A stretch of DNA of 36,616 bases from an uncultured Saprospiraceae bacterium (GTDB taxonomy: Bacteria; Bacteroidota; Bacteroidia; Chitinophagales; Saprospiraceae), in assembly GCA_937950315.1 (NCBI GenBank), contig CALFDU010000133.1:1-36616 (forward strand), written 5' to 3'. A model generated the notes under the pieces. That model was not told the origin of the DNA. It worked only from the letters and a program-made list of their open reading frames with translations, and made no database searches. Made by a program: the position numbers and the translations under genes. Below, piece by piece: positions 27,545 to 36,173 of the stretch. Position 1 is the stretch's first letter. Each line of letters begins with the position of its first letter.

Positions 27545-27656
27545 GCCCTAGCGTGCTGATTGCTCAAAATCTTATAGCAGCCTTTGTACTAAATAAACAA
27601 CTCTATTCTAGATTAAAACTTCACAAAGAAGCATTTCTATATGCCATGGCGACAAC

Positions 27657-29156
27657 TCACTCAACAACTATCTTAGCGGTATACACAGATAAATCCCTAT
27701 TATCATCTGGAATGAATTCAAGAAAATACATGCCCGATGGAAACTGATTTACAAAGAGTGTTTGGGTCAAAGATTGGTTCTTTTCTTGAATCAGTACCTC
27801 CCCGGCTAGATTGTACAATAAGATTGTTCCTCTCTTTCCTTCTGGAAGATTGATGGTTACAAACTCATTGGATGGATTGGGATACACATCGAGATCTTTT
27901 CTATAATAAACCAACTCGCCAAACATGGTGGTGATGGATGGATTGCACTTTTCTTCATCGTCTACTCGGAATCTGGGATAGTTGGGGAAATTTCCTAAGG
28001 TAGAAATCCAGGGTAATTCTAAACCACGTTGTCTAAAGTCACAAGCCAAGCCTTTTTCATCTGGTTTATTGATAAAGTGATAATAACTTGAACTACTCCC
28101 TGGGGCAATATATATTCTACAATCTGGAGCTAGTTTAGATACTGAAAAGGTCGTTGCAAACGGATTAGAAATCCCATCCCAAGTGTCAATCAACATGGTC
28201 GCCTGATCCACATTTTCTTCCCAGATATCTGTTTGGAACAATGAATCATTTAAGGATGAATAAAGAAATTGACCAGAAGGAGAGAATTCCAATGATATTA
28301 AACCAAACTCACAGAATATAGGATATAATCTTCGATCGCTTAGTAAACCCGTGTCTCTATCAAAGTCAAAGAGAAATATACCTTGCCTGCTATTATTAAA
28401 GGCAAACAATCTCCCATCTGTGGAGAAAGTAGACATGCCTGGTGAGGCTGTTAAAAAATCTACAGTAAGTAAGACTTCTTGTTCATAAATCAGATTAATG
28501 CCCTCTTCATTCAATAAAAAAGTATAAACCTTGCCATCTTCTGCAGGCTGGAGAATCCAATAATCTTTTTTATTGCTGTGCTCGATGGCATTCAAAAAAG
28601 ACACGGCAAAGTCTATCGAATCAATAATTACTTCATTTTTTACTGTTACATCTCCATAGCCCTCATTCAGGCTTAGGTCTATATAAGAGTATTGTATGGT
28701 TGTCTGTTTTACTATGCCTTCCGGTTTAATCTCAGGAAGTTTCGTTACCAGATAATAACCTAAACTGTCAGCTGGATCTGGCAATGCAATAATGTCTTGT
28801 CTTCCAGGAAATCCATTTTCGCAATCACCATCCCAAAGTGTTTGAAAAAATTCACCATCATTGATGCCTTCTCCATTGGGCATGATGCGATGTAGCCTAT
28901 CGGCTACAGCGCAGCCATTGGAATAAAACAATAAATTACCCTCTCGGTCGCAAATCAAGGCATTGTTGCGGTCATATTGCAGAATGCTTGTTCCTATTTC
29001 TACCATTGAATCATGGTTGTTAAAATCAAACAAATTTGTTTCAAACCCTGGCATAGGATCCGATTGATTTGCAGAAAACCATATATAATCTCTTTTGTCT
29101 TGGGCTTGAAGATTTATGGCTATGTAGCTAAGGAAGAAAATTAAAATTGTTCTCAT
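27657..29156 (-). CDS. T9SS-exported beta-propeller-like surface protein, copy A
   Basis: 499 residues from the ATG at 29156. This start is chosen because the sister gene at 32614-34107 begins identically (MRTILIFFL), and the 13 extra upstream codons run through a hairpin. The signal peptide ends NLQAQ. The body (about 20-410) has repeated WD40/lactonase-like strands such as GNLLFYSNGCAVADRLH, FSTDGRLFAFNNSRQGIFLFDFDRDTG and FSPSGQFLYSSLNDS. The C-terminal T9SS type A sorting domain is LDVYPNPSNEFVTINLP ... GMYFLEFI ... YTAKIVVE. Function unknown; a cell-surface protein. It is nearly identical to copy B, with 104 nt exactly shared at 27806-27909. Confidence 0.9.
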   Translation of the reverse strand: MRTILIFFLSYIAINLQAQDKRDYIWFSANQSDPMPGFETNLFDFNNHDSMVEIGTSILQYDRNNALICDREGNLLFYSNGCAVADRLHRIMPNGEGINDGEFFQTLWDGDCENGFPGRQDIIALPDPADSLGYYLVTKLPEIKPEGIVKQTTIQYSYIDLSLNEGYGDVTVKNEVIIDSIDFAVSFLNAIEHSNKKDYWILQPAEDGKVYTFLLNEEGINLIYEQEVLLTVDFLTASPGMSTFSTDGRLFAFNNSRQGIFLFDFDRDTGLLSDRRLYPIFCEFGLISLEFSPSGQFLYSSLNDSLFQTDIWEENVDQATMLIDTWDGISNPFATTFSVSKLAPDCRIYIAPGSSSSYYHFINKPDEKGLACDFRQRGLELPWISTLGNFPNYPRFRVDDEEKCNPSITTMFGELVYYRKDLDVYPNPSNEFVTINLPEGKRGTILLYNLAGEVLIQEKNQSLTQTLFVNQFPSGMYFLEFIPDDNRDLSVYTAKIVVE

Positions 29157-29169
29157 ATAAATATTTAAA

Positions 29170-29193
29170 GGTGAGGAGCACAGGCTCCTCACC
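29170..29193 (-). terminator. Perfect hairpin between the beta-helix gene and copy A
   Basis: GGTGAGGAGC-ACAG-GCTCCTCACC is a perfect 10-bp stem with a 4-nt loop. It starts 8 nt beyond the beta-helix gene stop on the minus strand and is followed by TTTAAATATTTATATG, where the last ATG starts copy A. It can end the beta-helix message or shape the leader of copy A. The corresponding stretch before copy B (34121 on) keeps only one arm. Confidence 0.65.
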
Positions 29194-29200
29194 AATTTAT

Positions 29201-32200
29201 TTATTGTTTGATGATTTTTTTAGTATCAATATCACCATTTAACTTTACTAATTGTAAGATATAAATTCCAGGCGAAGCATTTTCTAATGATATGGTCATG
29301 TTGTCGTTTAGATCACTTGTTTCATAAAGTACGGCTCCGTCAATTTTTCTAATTATTATATTTTGATATTTCGCATTATCAAAAGATATGTTGAACTGCC
29401 CAAAAAATGGATTAGGATTGACAACAACCTCTTTAATAATTTTGTTTTCTTCACTTTCAGATCTAGAAGAAATTCGTCCACCTGCACAATCAGAGGAATC
29501 TTGAATGGCAATATCTTGCATATGAGAAAGTATCGCTCTTGCAGCTGCTACAGGATTTCCATATTCATCCAAACACAAGGATGCAGTGTTTATTAATAAA
29601 TTTTTATTCTGTTCTGAAATTTCGTTATTTAGTAGTAGTTTTAGATTTTGCATGAAAACAAATTTCCAGACTTGAACTATCTCCTTAGTACAAATTACAT
29701 TTCTTGTTTGATTTTTGATTACTTGGATGATTTGTGCTTTTCTATTTTTTATTTGAATCATTCTAGCAGAAATTTCTTGTTGCAAGGACACAATTTCTTG
29801 TTCGATTGACCTAGAGCCATCATAGGTCAAATACAATTCCTTTAAGCGATTAATTTTAGGTGACAATGCTTCAGACTGCACTCTTTCTACTCTAAGAGAT
29901 TTAATTAACCGAACTTCTAAATCAATCAATTTTATAAGCCCACAATCATCTAGTTGATCAACAAATGACCTAAAGCAACTTGGCCAATTTGAGACTGGAA
30001 CGTCTGCTTTATAATGCCTAATAAGATTATACATAAATATCCAATACTCATTAAAATGAATATCATTATTTTTTAAAGTATTCATTCTTTGTATTAACTG
30101 ACAAAGTGCCGTGGGGTTATTTTGATAAAAATTATTAGATCCCCCAATTGAACCAGTACAAAATTCAGAAGAATTTCCGTCATCTGCAAATACAAAAAAG
30201 CCCGTAGTGAAATCTGTTGGTTCAAATTGACTATTAACATTAGAATCATAACGGAACCTATCAAAATCAAAAATAGGCAAATCACTAAATGCCTCTCCTG
30301 AAAAAATATTTCCTTGATGAGATTGAATACCAATAGCAGAACTTACATAAAGATCTGCTTGACTGCAATCAGTAAAAACATTGGTTTGAATAGTTAAATC
30401 CATTGATGCACCTTCGGTAACTAATCCACTTACTGCTCCATCATATTCATTACAAATAATATCAGTATGTGGAGAATTATTACAATTTATTCCTGTCACT
30501 GCCCCACCAATAATCAAATTCTGAAATACCTCCAAATCATCACATGATTGCATATCGATTCCGGCATCCGCTGCATCTATGTATAAAGTATTATTATGAA
30601 TTCCACTCCCTAACATATTTGTTAGTGCAATTCCAGTATTGGTATTGCCACAGTCAATAATATTCCCATGAATATCACCTGAATGATAGTATCCACTGAT
30701 TCCGTGCACATTTTCAACATCAATAATGTTGCCTATAATTCCACCACTTGAAAATGAGGTTGAGATTCCGCGGTTCTCAACATATAGGGTATTTGTCAAC
30801 ACAGCTGATGCGCCTGTATTCATTAGTAAAATTCCTTCTGAGCATGATTCTGTTTGTCCTATTATATTGTCTCTGATATTGAACATTCCTGTTGTCCCTG
30901 TTATTGATCGAATATCGTCATCAAAAATATTTTCATGAATGTCTGAATACCCCGTAGTATTTAACGAGATACTAAATAAACTTGTCTCAAAAATATTGTT
31001 TGTAATATTTACACCATCTCCTTCAGAATATATACCTACTGTATTATCATAAAATTCATTATAGGCTATATTAGCCGAGCCACTTAAAACCCTAATTCCA
31101 TAGTTGTTGTTATTAAAGATATTTGGAAATTCCCCTGTAGGTTTTGTGTATATAGAAATGAATGCACCTCCATTCACCAAGATGCCGTTTCCATTGTTTG
31201 TAAAAGTATTATCTTCAAATCCACTGTGAGTTATATCATCGTTGATCTCTATAGCAGATTCTGAGCAATTTGTAAAGTTATTATTTATAACAACCATATG
31301 TGCATTCCCATCGACAGTTACAGCCGTATTTGTATTTGTGAAGGATGTGCCTTTTAGATTTAGTTCTGCCCCGTTTTCAAGAATAACTGGATAAGAAACA
31401 TTTGAAAAATCACAATCAATCAAATTAAGTTTGGCTCCTGATCTAACAATGATTGAACCCCAATCTGATCCACATGTATGAAATTTTACATTTCTAAAAA
31501 GCGCTTCATTGCCAGGTTCAATAATTATATTGGAATTTTCTCCCATGTAGAAATTACTTTGAAAATCATCGTCAAAAACACAAATATCACCATCAACAGT
31601 CAATACTCCATCCATATTTAGATCGAAGCCATTTATTGAAGTTTGACAAGATGAAAGGAAGAAATTATGAATTACGAAATCAAAAACTGTTGCACCAGCT
31701 ATCGAATGATTCCCAGGAGTTAATGTATTAACAAAGTCACTTTCATTTGGAAGAAAGAAATCGTTGTCTACATTTAATTGGATTGGGTTGTTAGTATCTG
31801 TAATGTTTGTAATTGTATAATTTATTTCATCTAAATTGTCTTGTGGTGGAGCAAAAGTGTCAGCAAATTTTAAATGTACATTATAGCAGTAAGATCCTAT
31901 GTCGCTATTTGTACTTGTAGAAAAATCTAGGATTCCTGTAATAAAAGTGAAGTCTCCATTATTAAAAGTAGTCCATTGGGATATAGAAGGAGAATTTGGA
32001 GGGAGGGCAACGACTTCAAAATCATTGGTCCTAAAACTATAAAATACTTCATACTCATTCTGATTAGGGAGTACAATATCAAAAGAGAGTTCTAGAATAT
32101 TGTCATCATTATAGCATTCGTTAGATAAAGTACCAGTAGGTAGACTTGCTGTAAAACCTTTTTCTGTGAGATCATCAACATCATTATTTAGGAAATCTTG

Positions 32201-32365
32201 ATGAATCGTAATGGAAGTTGGTGGAATTGTTGAGCAAGGTTGAAATTGACTATATACACTGCTAGTTAACGCGAATGTATACAAACAAATTAAGAAAATT
32301 TTACTCTTGAAAAATACAGTTTCGACAGTTGAAGATAATCGAGCATTCAATTTTTTTGATTTCAT
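29201..32365 (-). CDS. T9SS-exported right-handed parallel beta-helix protein
   Basis: 1054 residues. A long basic N-region precedes the signal peptide (ending SSVYSQ). Residues about 50-240 are beta-sandwich. Residues about 290-690 are a parallel beta-helix with many NNxF/I repeats (GAKLNLIDCDFSNVSYPVILENGAELNLKG, NNNFTNCSESAIEIND, GNIIDCGNTNTGIALTN), like NosD/pectate-lyase-type helices. Residues about 750-950 form a helical, Lys/Gln-rich segment (LYLTYDGSRSIEQEIVSLQQEISARMIQIKNRKAQIIQVI). The T9SS type A sorting domain is at about 975-1054 (VVVNPNPFFGQFNISF ... GIYILQLVKLNGDIDTKKIIKQ). No polysaccharide-lyase catalytic residues could be identified. The gene is visibly more AT-rich than its two neighbours, hinting at a separate history. 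It lies between the two propeller paralogues, same strand. Confidence 0.88.
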   Translation of the reverse strand: MKSKKLNARLSSTVETVFFKSKIFLICLYTFALTSSVYSQFQPCSTIPPTSITIHQDFLNNDVDDLTEKGFTASLPTGTLSNECYNDDNILELSFDIVLPNQNEYEVFYSFRTNDFEVVALPPNSPSISQWTTFNNGDFTFITGILDFSTSTNSDIGSYCYNVHLKFADTFAPPQDNLDEINYTITNITDTNNPIQLNVDNDFFLPNESDFVNTLTPGNHSIAGATVFDFVIHNFFLSSCQTSINGFDLNMDGVLTVDGDICVFDDDFQSNFYMGENSNIIIEPGNEALFRNVKFHTCGSDWGSIIVRSGAKLNLIDCDFSNVSYPVILENGAELNLKGTSFTNTNTAVTVDGNAHMVVINNNFTNCSESAIEINDDITHSGFEDNTFTNNGNGILVNGGAFISIYTKPTGEFPNIFNNNNYGIRVLSGSANIAYNEFYDNTVGIYSEGDGVNITNNIFETSLFSISLNTTGYSDIHENIFDDDIRSITGTTGMFNIRDNIIGQTESCSEGILLMNTGASAVLTNTLYVENRGISTSFSSGGIIGNIIDVENVHGISGYYHSGDIHGNIIDCGNTNTGIALTNMLGSGIHNNTLYIDAADAGIDMQSCDDLEVFQNLIIGGAVTGINCNNSPHTDIICNEYDGAVSGLVTEGASMDLTIQTNVFTDCSQADLYVSSAIGIQSHQGNIFSGEAFSDLPIFDFDRFRYDSNVNSQFEPTDFTTGFFVFADDGNSSEFCTGSIGGSNNFYQNNPTALCQLIQRMNTLKNNDIHFNEYWIFMYNLIRHYKADVPVSNWPSCFRSFVDQLDDCGLIKLIDLEVRLIKSLRVERVQSEALSPKINRLKELYLTYDGSRSIEQEIVSLQQEISARMIQIKNRKAQIIQVIKNQTRNVICTKEIVQVWKFVFMQNLKLLLNNEISEQNKNLLINTASLCLDEYGNPVAAARAILSHMQDIAIQDSSDCAGGRISSRSESEENKIIKEVVVNPNPFFGQFNISFDNAKYQNIIIRKIDGAVLYETSDLNDNMTISLENASPGIYILQLVKLNGDIDTKKIIKQ

Positions 32366-32613
32366 TAGAATTGTTTTATATGATTGTTAAATTTTTAAGA
32401 TAGTTCTTTCAATAAAAAAACTAATTAACCTTTGAAAATTAATTTGTAGAATCTATTCATTTGTCTCATAATTGTCATGATAAATTTATAAACGTGCATA
32501 CTAGCCAAGTTTTGATTAAGTAAAGCATGGTTATTTTCAAATACTTAGAGTAATTCTAATTTAAAATTTTCTAAAGCTTTCAACTATATCCTATCCGCCT
32601 ACTTCAAGAACAA

Positions 32614-34107
32614 TCACTCAACAACTATCTTAGCGGTATACACCAATAAATCCCTATCTGGAATGAATTCAAGAAAATACATGCCCGATGGAAACTGATT
32701 CACAAAGAGTGTTTGGGTCAAAGATTGGTTCTTTTCTTGAATCAGTATCTCTCCAGAAAGATTGTACAATAAGATTGTTCCTCTCTTTCCTTCTGGAAGA
32801 TTGATGGTTACAAACTCATTGGATGGATTGGGATACACATCGAGATCTTTTCTATAATAAACTGGCTCTCCAAACATCGTGGTGATGGATGGATTGCATT
32901 TTTCTTCATCGTCTACTCGAAATCTGGGATAGTTGGGGAAATTTCCTACATTGGATATCCAAGGCAACTCCAAACCTCTTTGTCTAAAATCACAGGCATG
33001 TCCCTTTTCATCTGGCTTGTTGATAAAGTGATAGTAACGAGAACTACTGCCAGGTGCAATATAAATTCTACAATCAGGAGCCAACTTGGCTACTGAAAAT
33101 GTCGATGGAAATGGATCGGAAACCCCTGCCCAAGTATCGATCAATAAAGTTGCTTCATCAACATTTTCTTCCCATATATCTGTTTGAAACAATGAATCTG
33201 TTAGGGACGAATATAAAAATTGACCAGAAGGGGAGAATTCCATTGAGATTAAACCAAATTCACAGAATATAGGATATAATCTTTGATTGCTTAGTAAACC
33301 CGTATCTCTGTCAAAGTCAAAGAGAAATATACCTTGTCTGCTATTATTAAAGGCAAACATTCTCCCATCTGTAGAGAAGGTAGACATGCCTGCTGAGGCT
33401 GTTAGAAAATCTACTGCAGGTGAGACTTCCTGCTCATAAACTAGGTTAATGCCTTCTTCATTCAATAAAAAAGTATAGACCTTGCTATTTTCTGCAGGCT
33501 GGAGAATCCAATAATCCTTTTTATTGATGTGCTCGATGGCATTCAGACAAGAAACGGCAAAGTCTATCGAATCGATAATAACTTCATTTTTTACTGTAAC
33601 ATCTCCATAGCCCTCATTTAGACTCAAGTCTATATAAGAGTATTGTATGATTGTCTGCTTTACTAAACCTTCCTGGTTGATTTCAGGAAGTTTGGTTACC
33701 AGATAATAACCTAGACTATCGTTCGGGTCGGGCAATGCAATAATGTCTTGTCTTCCAGGAAACCCATTTTCACAATCCCCTTCCCAAAGTGTTTGAAAAA
33801 ATTCACCATCGTTGATGCCTTCTCCATTGGGCATGATGCGATGCAATCTATCTGCAACGGCACAGCCGTTGGAATAAAACAATAAATTACCCTCTCGGTC
33901 ACAAATCAATGCATTGTTTCGGTTATATCGCAGAATACTGGTTCCGATTTCAACAATGGAATCCTGGTTGTTAAAATCAAACAGATTGGTTTCAAACCCA
34001 GGTGCGGGATCCGTCTGACCCGCAGAAAACCATATATAATCTCTTTTGTCTTGTGCTTGGAGGTTTATGGCTATGCAAGCAAGGAAGAAAATTAAAATTG
34101 TTCTCAT
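32614..34107 (-). CDS. T9SS-exported beta-propeller-like surface protein, copy B
   Basis: 497 residues, paralogue of copy A with roughly 90 per cent identity over the whole length by eye. Signal peptide MRTILIFFLACIAINLQAQ. The same propeller-like body follows (FSTDGRMFAFNNSRQGIFLFDFDRDTG, FSPSGQFLYSSLTDS), then the T9SS tail (LDVYPNPSNEFVTINLP ... YTAKIVVE). It differs from A by a 2-codon deletion near the C-terminus (DNR of copy A) and scattered substitutions such as NQSDPMPG/GQTDPAPG. Homology continues a short way upstream (TATATGAGAAC and a GGTGAGGAG arm). The beta-helix gene follows 248 bp downstream. Confidence 0.9.
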   Translation of the reverse strand: MRTILIFFLACIAINLQAQDKRDYIWFSAGQTDPAPGFETNLFDFNNQDSIVEIGTSILRYNRNNALICDREGNLLFYSNGCAVADRLHRIMPNGEGINDGEFFQTLWEGDCENGFPGRQDIIALPDPNDSLGYYLVTKLPEINQEGLVKQTIIQYSYIDLSLNEGYGDVTVKNEVIIDSIDFAVSCLNAIEHINKKDYWILQPAENSKVYTFLLNEEGINLVYEQEVSPAVDFLTASAGMSTFSTDGRMFAFNNSRQGIFLFDFDRDTGLLSNQRLYPIFCEFGLISMEFSPSGQFLYSSLTDSLFQTDIWEENVDEATLLIDTWAGVSDPFPSTFSVAKLAPDCRIYIAPGSSSRYYHFINKPDEKGHACDFRQRGLELPWISNVGNFPNYPRFRVDDEEKCNPSITTMFGEPVYYRKDLDVYPNPSNEFVTINLPEGKRGTILLYNLSGEILIQEKNQSLTQTLFVNQFPSGMYFLEFIPDRDLLVYTAKIVVE

Positions 34108-34443
34108 ATAAATTTTTAAAGGTGAGGAGACTGTGCTCTTTCAAGAACCTTTATTTATCACTTGATGACGTAAGATAAACATTCAATTGATGCTTTATAA
34201 AATTTAGAAGAGATGTTGTCGTGAAGAACAGTGGATATTTGCAACTATGTTTTTATCTATCAATTTTTTCTAATTCTATAAATTAAGTAGAAATATAGAT
34301 TCATTTTGAAGAGACACCTGATATCTATGGTGTTAAAGAGAGCTTAATTTTATTTTTCTATCATAAAGTAAAAAGTTAACTTCATAAATTCATCTTCAGG
34401 GTTTGCATCAATACCCTAAACGCCTGCTTTAATATAATAAGAC
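34108..34443. other. Divergent intergenic region between copy B and the second M43 protease
   Basis: 336 AT-rich bases. Its left end keeps the leader sequence shared with copy A. At 34398-34417 an inverted repeat AGGGT-N10-ACCCT lies 26 nt before the plus-strand ATG. Nothing else recognisable. Confidence 0.45.
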
Positions 34444-35367
34444 ATGAAAAAAACATTGGCAATAATAATTATCTCTGCGGTTACAGTGATAAATGCATTC
34501 AGTCAAGTGCTTGAAACAAAAAACTGGTGCTTGTCCCGTTGTGATATGGTGGGTGACGAAAAAATAAATACGGAATTGGTTCACTTGCAAATGAAAAACG
34601 ATTCGATACTTAAATTGACCAACTTAGACTCTGTAAAAAGGATACCTTTAAGGATCGGCATCATTCAAGAAGATGCAATGGATGTTGAGGTGAAAGAACT
34701 CATTGTCAGAAGAGCAATCGACAATTTAAACAAATCCTATGCAGGGTTGAATTTTCTTTTCTATATCGAGAGAACAGATGTAATTTTATCGGAGCTTAAG
34801 TTGGAAGATCTATCGGTAGATTTTTATGCTCCATACAATCGGTTTTCCGATGAGTATGACGAACCAGACTTATTAAGCATTTACATCTTTGACTATAAAG
34901 ATGAATTTTGTGAAAAAACAAGTACAAGTATCAGTTGTGGCAAGACAGGAGGATTTTCCTACATCCTATCAGAAAGAACCAACAATATTGTCATGAGTAG
35001 ATTTGATATTTCTGATATAAAAGTGGTTGCACATGAGATGGGACATTTCTGGGGCTTGTACCATACCTTTGAAGAACAGCAATTTGGCAAGGATGATTTT
35101 ACCGTTGAAAATTGCGCTACGCTTGGAGATGGCATTTGTGATACCCCACCCGACCCAGGACCCATTTATGAAGTGTATGTAAATTACAGTACTTGTGAAT
35201 TGCTCAATTTGACCAGCGACACAGGAGAGGAATACAAACCCCATATCGAAAACTACATGTCCTACTACAAACCATGCTACTTAAAAGAATATAGTTTTAC
35301 GCATGATCAGATGATGGTGATGACAGTAGCTGCAGGCCTTCCCATGAGAGCTAAATTTATACGGTAG
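34444..35367 (+). CDS. Short exported M43 (pappalysin-like) metalloprotease without sorting domain
   Basis: 307 residues. Signal peptide to about residue 20 (INAFSQ), short propeptide, then an M43 catalytic domain with HEMGHFWGLYHTF (His197, Glu198, His201, His207) and the Met-turn IENYMSYYKPCYLKEYSFTHDQ. The DNCATLGDGICDTPPDP-type loop is the Cys-bearing calcium/zinc loop of the family. The protein stops right after the catalytic domain (MRAKFIR), unlike the 1195-residue M43 protease at 15341, which carries repeats and a T9SS tail. It may therefore stay periplasmic, or it may be a truncated descendant of a longer protein. Confidence 0.9.
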   Translation: MKKTLAIIIISAVTVINAFSQVLETKNWCLSRCDMVGDEKINTELVHLQMKNDSILKLTNLDSVKRIPLRIGIIQEDAMDVEVKELIVRRAIDNLNKSYAGLNFLFYIERTDVILSELKLEDLSVDFYAPYNRFSDEYDEPDLLSIYIFDYKDEFCEKTSTSISCGKTGGFSYILSERTNNIVMSRFDISDIKVVAHEMGHFWGLYHTFEEQQFGKDDFTVENCATLGDGICDTPPDPGPIYEVYVNYSTCELLNLTSDTGEEYKPHIENYMSYYKPCYLKEYSFTHDQMMVMTVAAGLPMRAKFIR

Positions 35368-35498
35368 TAGATGGTTTGAAGCGGAATCCCTTCAATCATT
35401 CAGAATGACATTTGAACAAAAAGAAGGAGGGTCACCCTACCCAACATTTGCGCAAGCGATAAAAAAGATCATAAATTTATGAATATCACATATCGATA
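35368..35498. repeat. Dispersed-repeat-like intergenic stretch with several short palindromes
   Basis: Within about 85 bp lie TTGAAG-N8-CTTCAA (35376-35395 region), TCATTCAGAATGA (35396-35408), AGGGTCACCCT (35428-35438) and CATTTGCGCAAGC (35445-35457). Read on the minus strand, GTCATTCTGAATGATTGAAG then GGATTCCGCTTC resembles the GTCATTCTGAA...GAAG...GATTC element dispersed in many Bacteroidota genomes (recalled, not searched). Confidence 0.35.
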
Positions 35499-36137
35499 AT
35501 GAAAACAGTCAACTACATAAAAATCAAGCTTTTACTTTTATTCATTGGATTCGCTTTTTGGAATTGCAACAAGCAGGTAAAATCAGAAATGACAGCTGTC
35601 GCTCCAGTATTTGATCAAGCTGATGCAAAATATGCCAATGTCTATAAAATATTGGATGGTACTTGGAAAGGCCAATTCAACATTTATCAGGATGCAAATC
35701 CAGTTTCCGCCACAGAGGTCGACCTTGAAAATTTACGCATTGAGCAGATCAAATCACCCAATCTTGAATTGATCAATAGCATCGATGTAACACAAGTATA
35801 CACATCTGAAAGTCCGTATTATCAAACAGTAACCATCACGGATATCTATCCAGATACTGGCAAAAAAGAAATCAGTACCGGTGCCAACAAAATTGAGAAT
35901 GGGAAGATGTGGTGTATTGTAAATAAGCCAAGTGAAAAGATTATTCACAATGGAAAAACACGTGGAGACAACACGATCATATGGTATCAAAAAAATCAAA
36001 ATCCACAAAAAGTTGAGTACTTTCAAGAAACAGTAGACGAAGCATTTTACGAAATTATCGGATATGGATATTATGAAGGAGATGATATCACTCTATCTCC
36101 CAAGTTGTGGTTTTATGGAAAATATGAAAGGCAGTAA
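35499..36137 (+). CDS. Envelope protein, probable lipoprotein, function unknown
   Basis: 212 residues. The N-terminus is lysine-rich then hydrophobic (YIKIKLLLLFIGFAFWNC), with Cys23 followed by NK. This looks like a lipoprotein signal, although the lipobox FWNC is not canonical. The mature part is beta-rich (VYKILDGTWKGQFNIYQDANPVSAT ... NTIIWYQKNQNPQKVEYFQETV ... EIIGYGYYEGDDITLSPKLWFYGKYER), with the up-and-down strands and GxW-like start of lipocalin-type barrels (DGTWKGQF). Lipocalin-like is a guess from pattern only. Same strand as the neighbouring lipoprotein gene 36 nt downstream. Confidence 0.65.
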   Translation: MKTVNYIKIKLLLLFIGFAFWNCNKQVKSEMTAVAPVFDQADAKYANVYKILDGTWKGQFNIYQDANPVSATEVDLENLRIEQIKSPNLELINSIDVTQVYTSESPYYQTVTITDIYPDTGKKEISTGANKIENGKMWCIVNKPSEKIIHNGKTRGDNTIIWYQKNQNPQKVEYFQETVDEAFYEIIGYGYYEGDDITLSPKLWFYGKYERQ

Positions 36138-36173
36138 AGTTGAAAAAAATTCATTAATTTGATGTACAATTTA

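Noticed and set aside
29157-29195. 13-codon N-terminal extension of propeller copy A
   Set aside because: It crosses a perfect hairpin and is absent from copy B, whose signal peptide starts at the equivalent Met.
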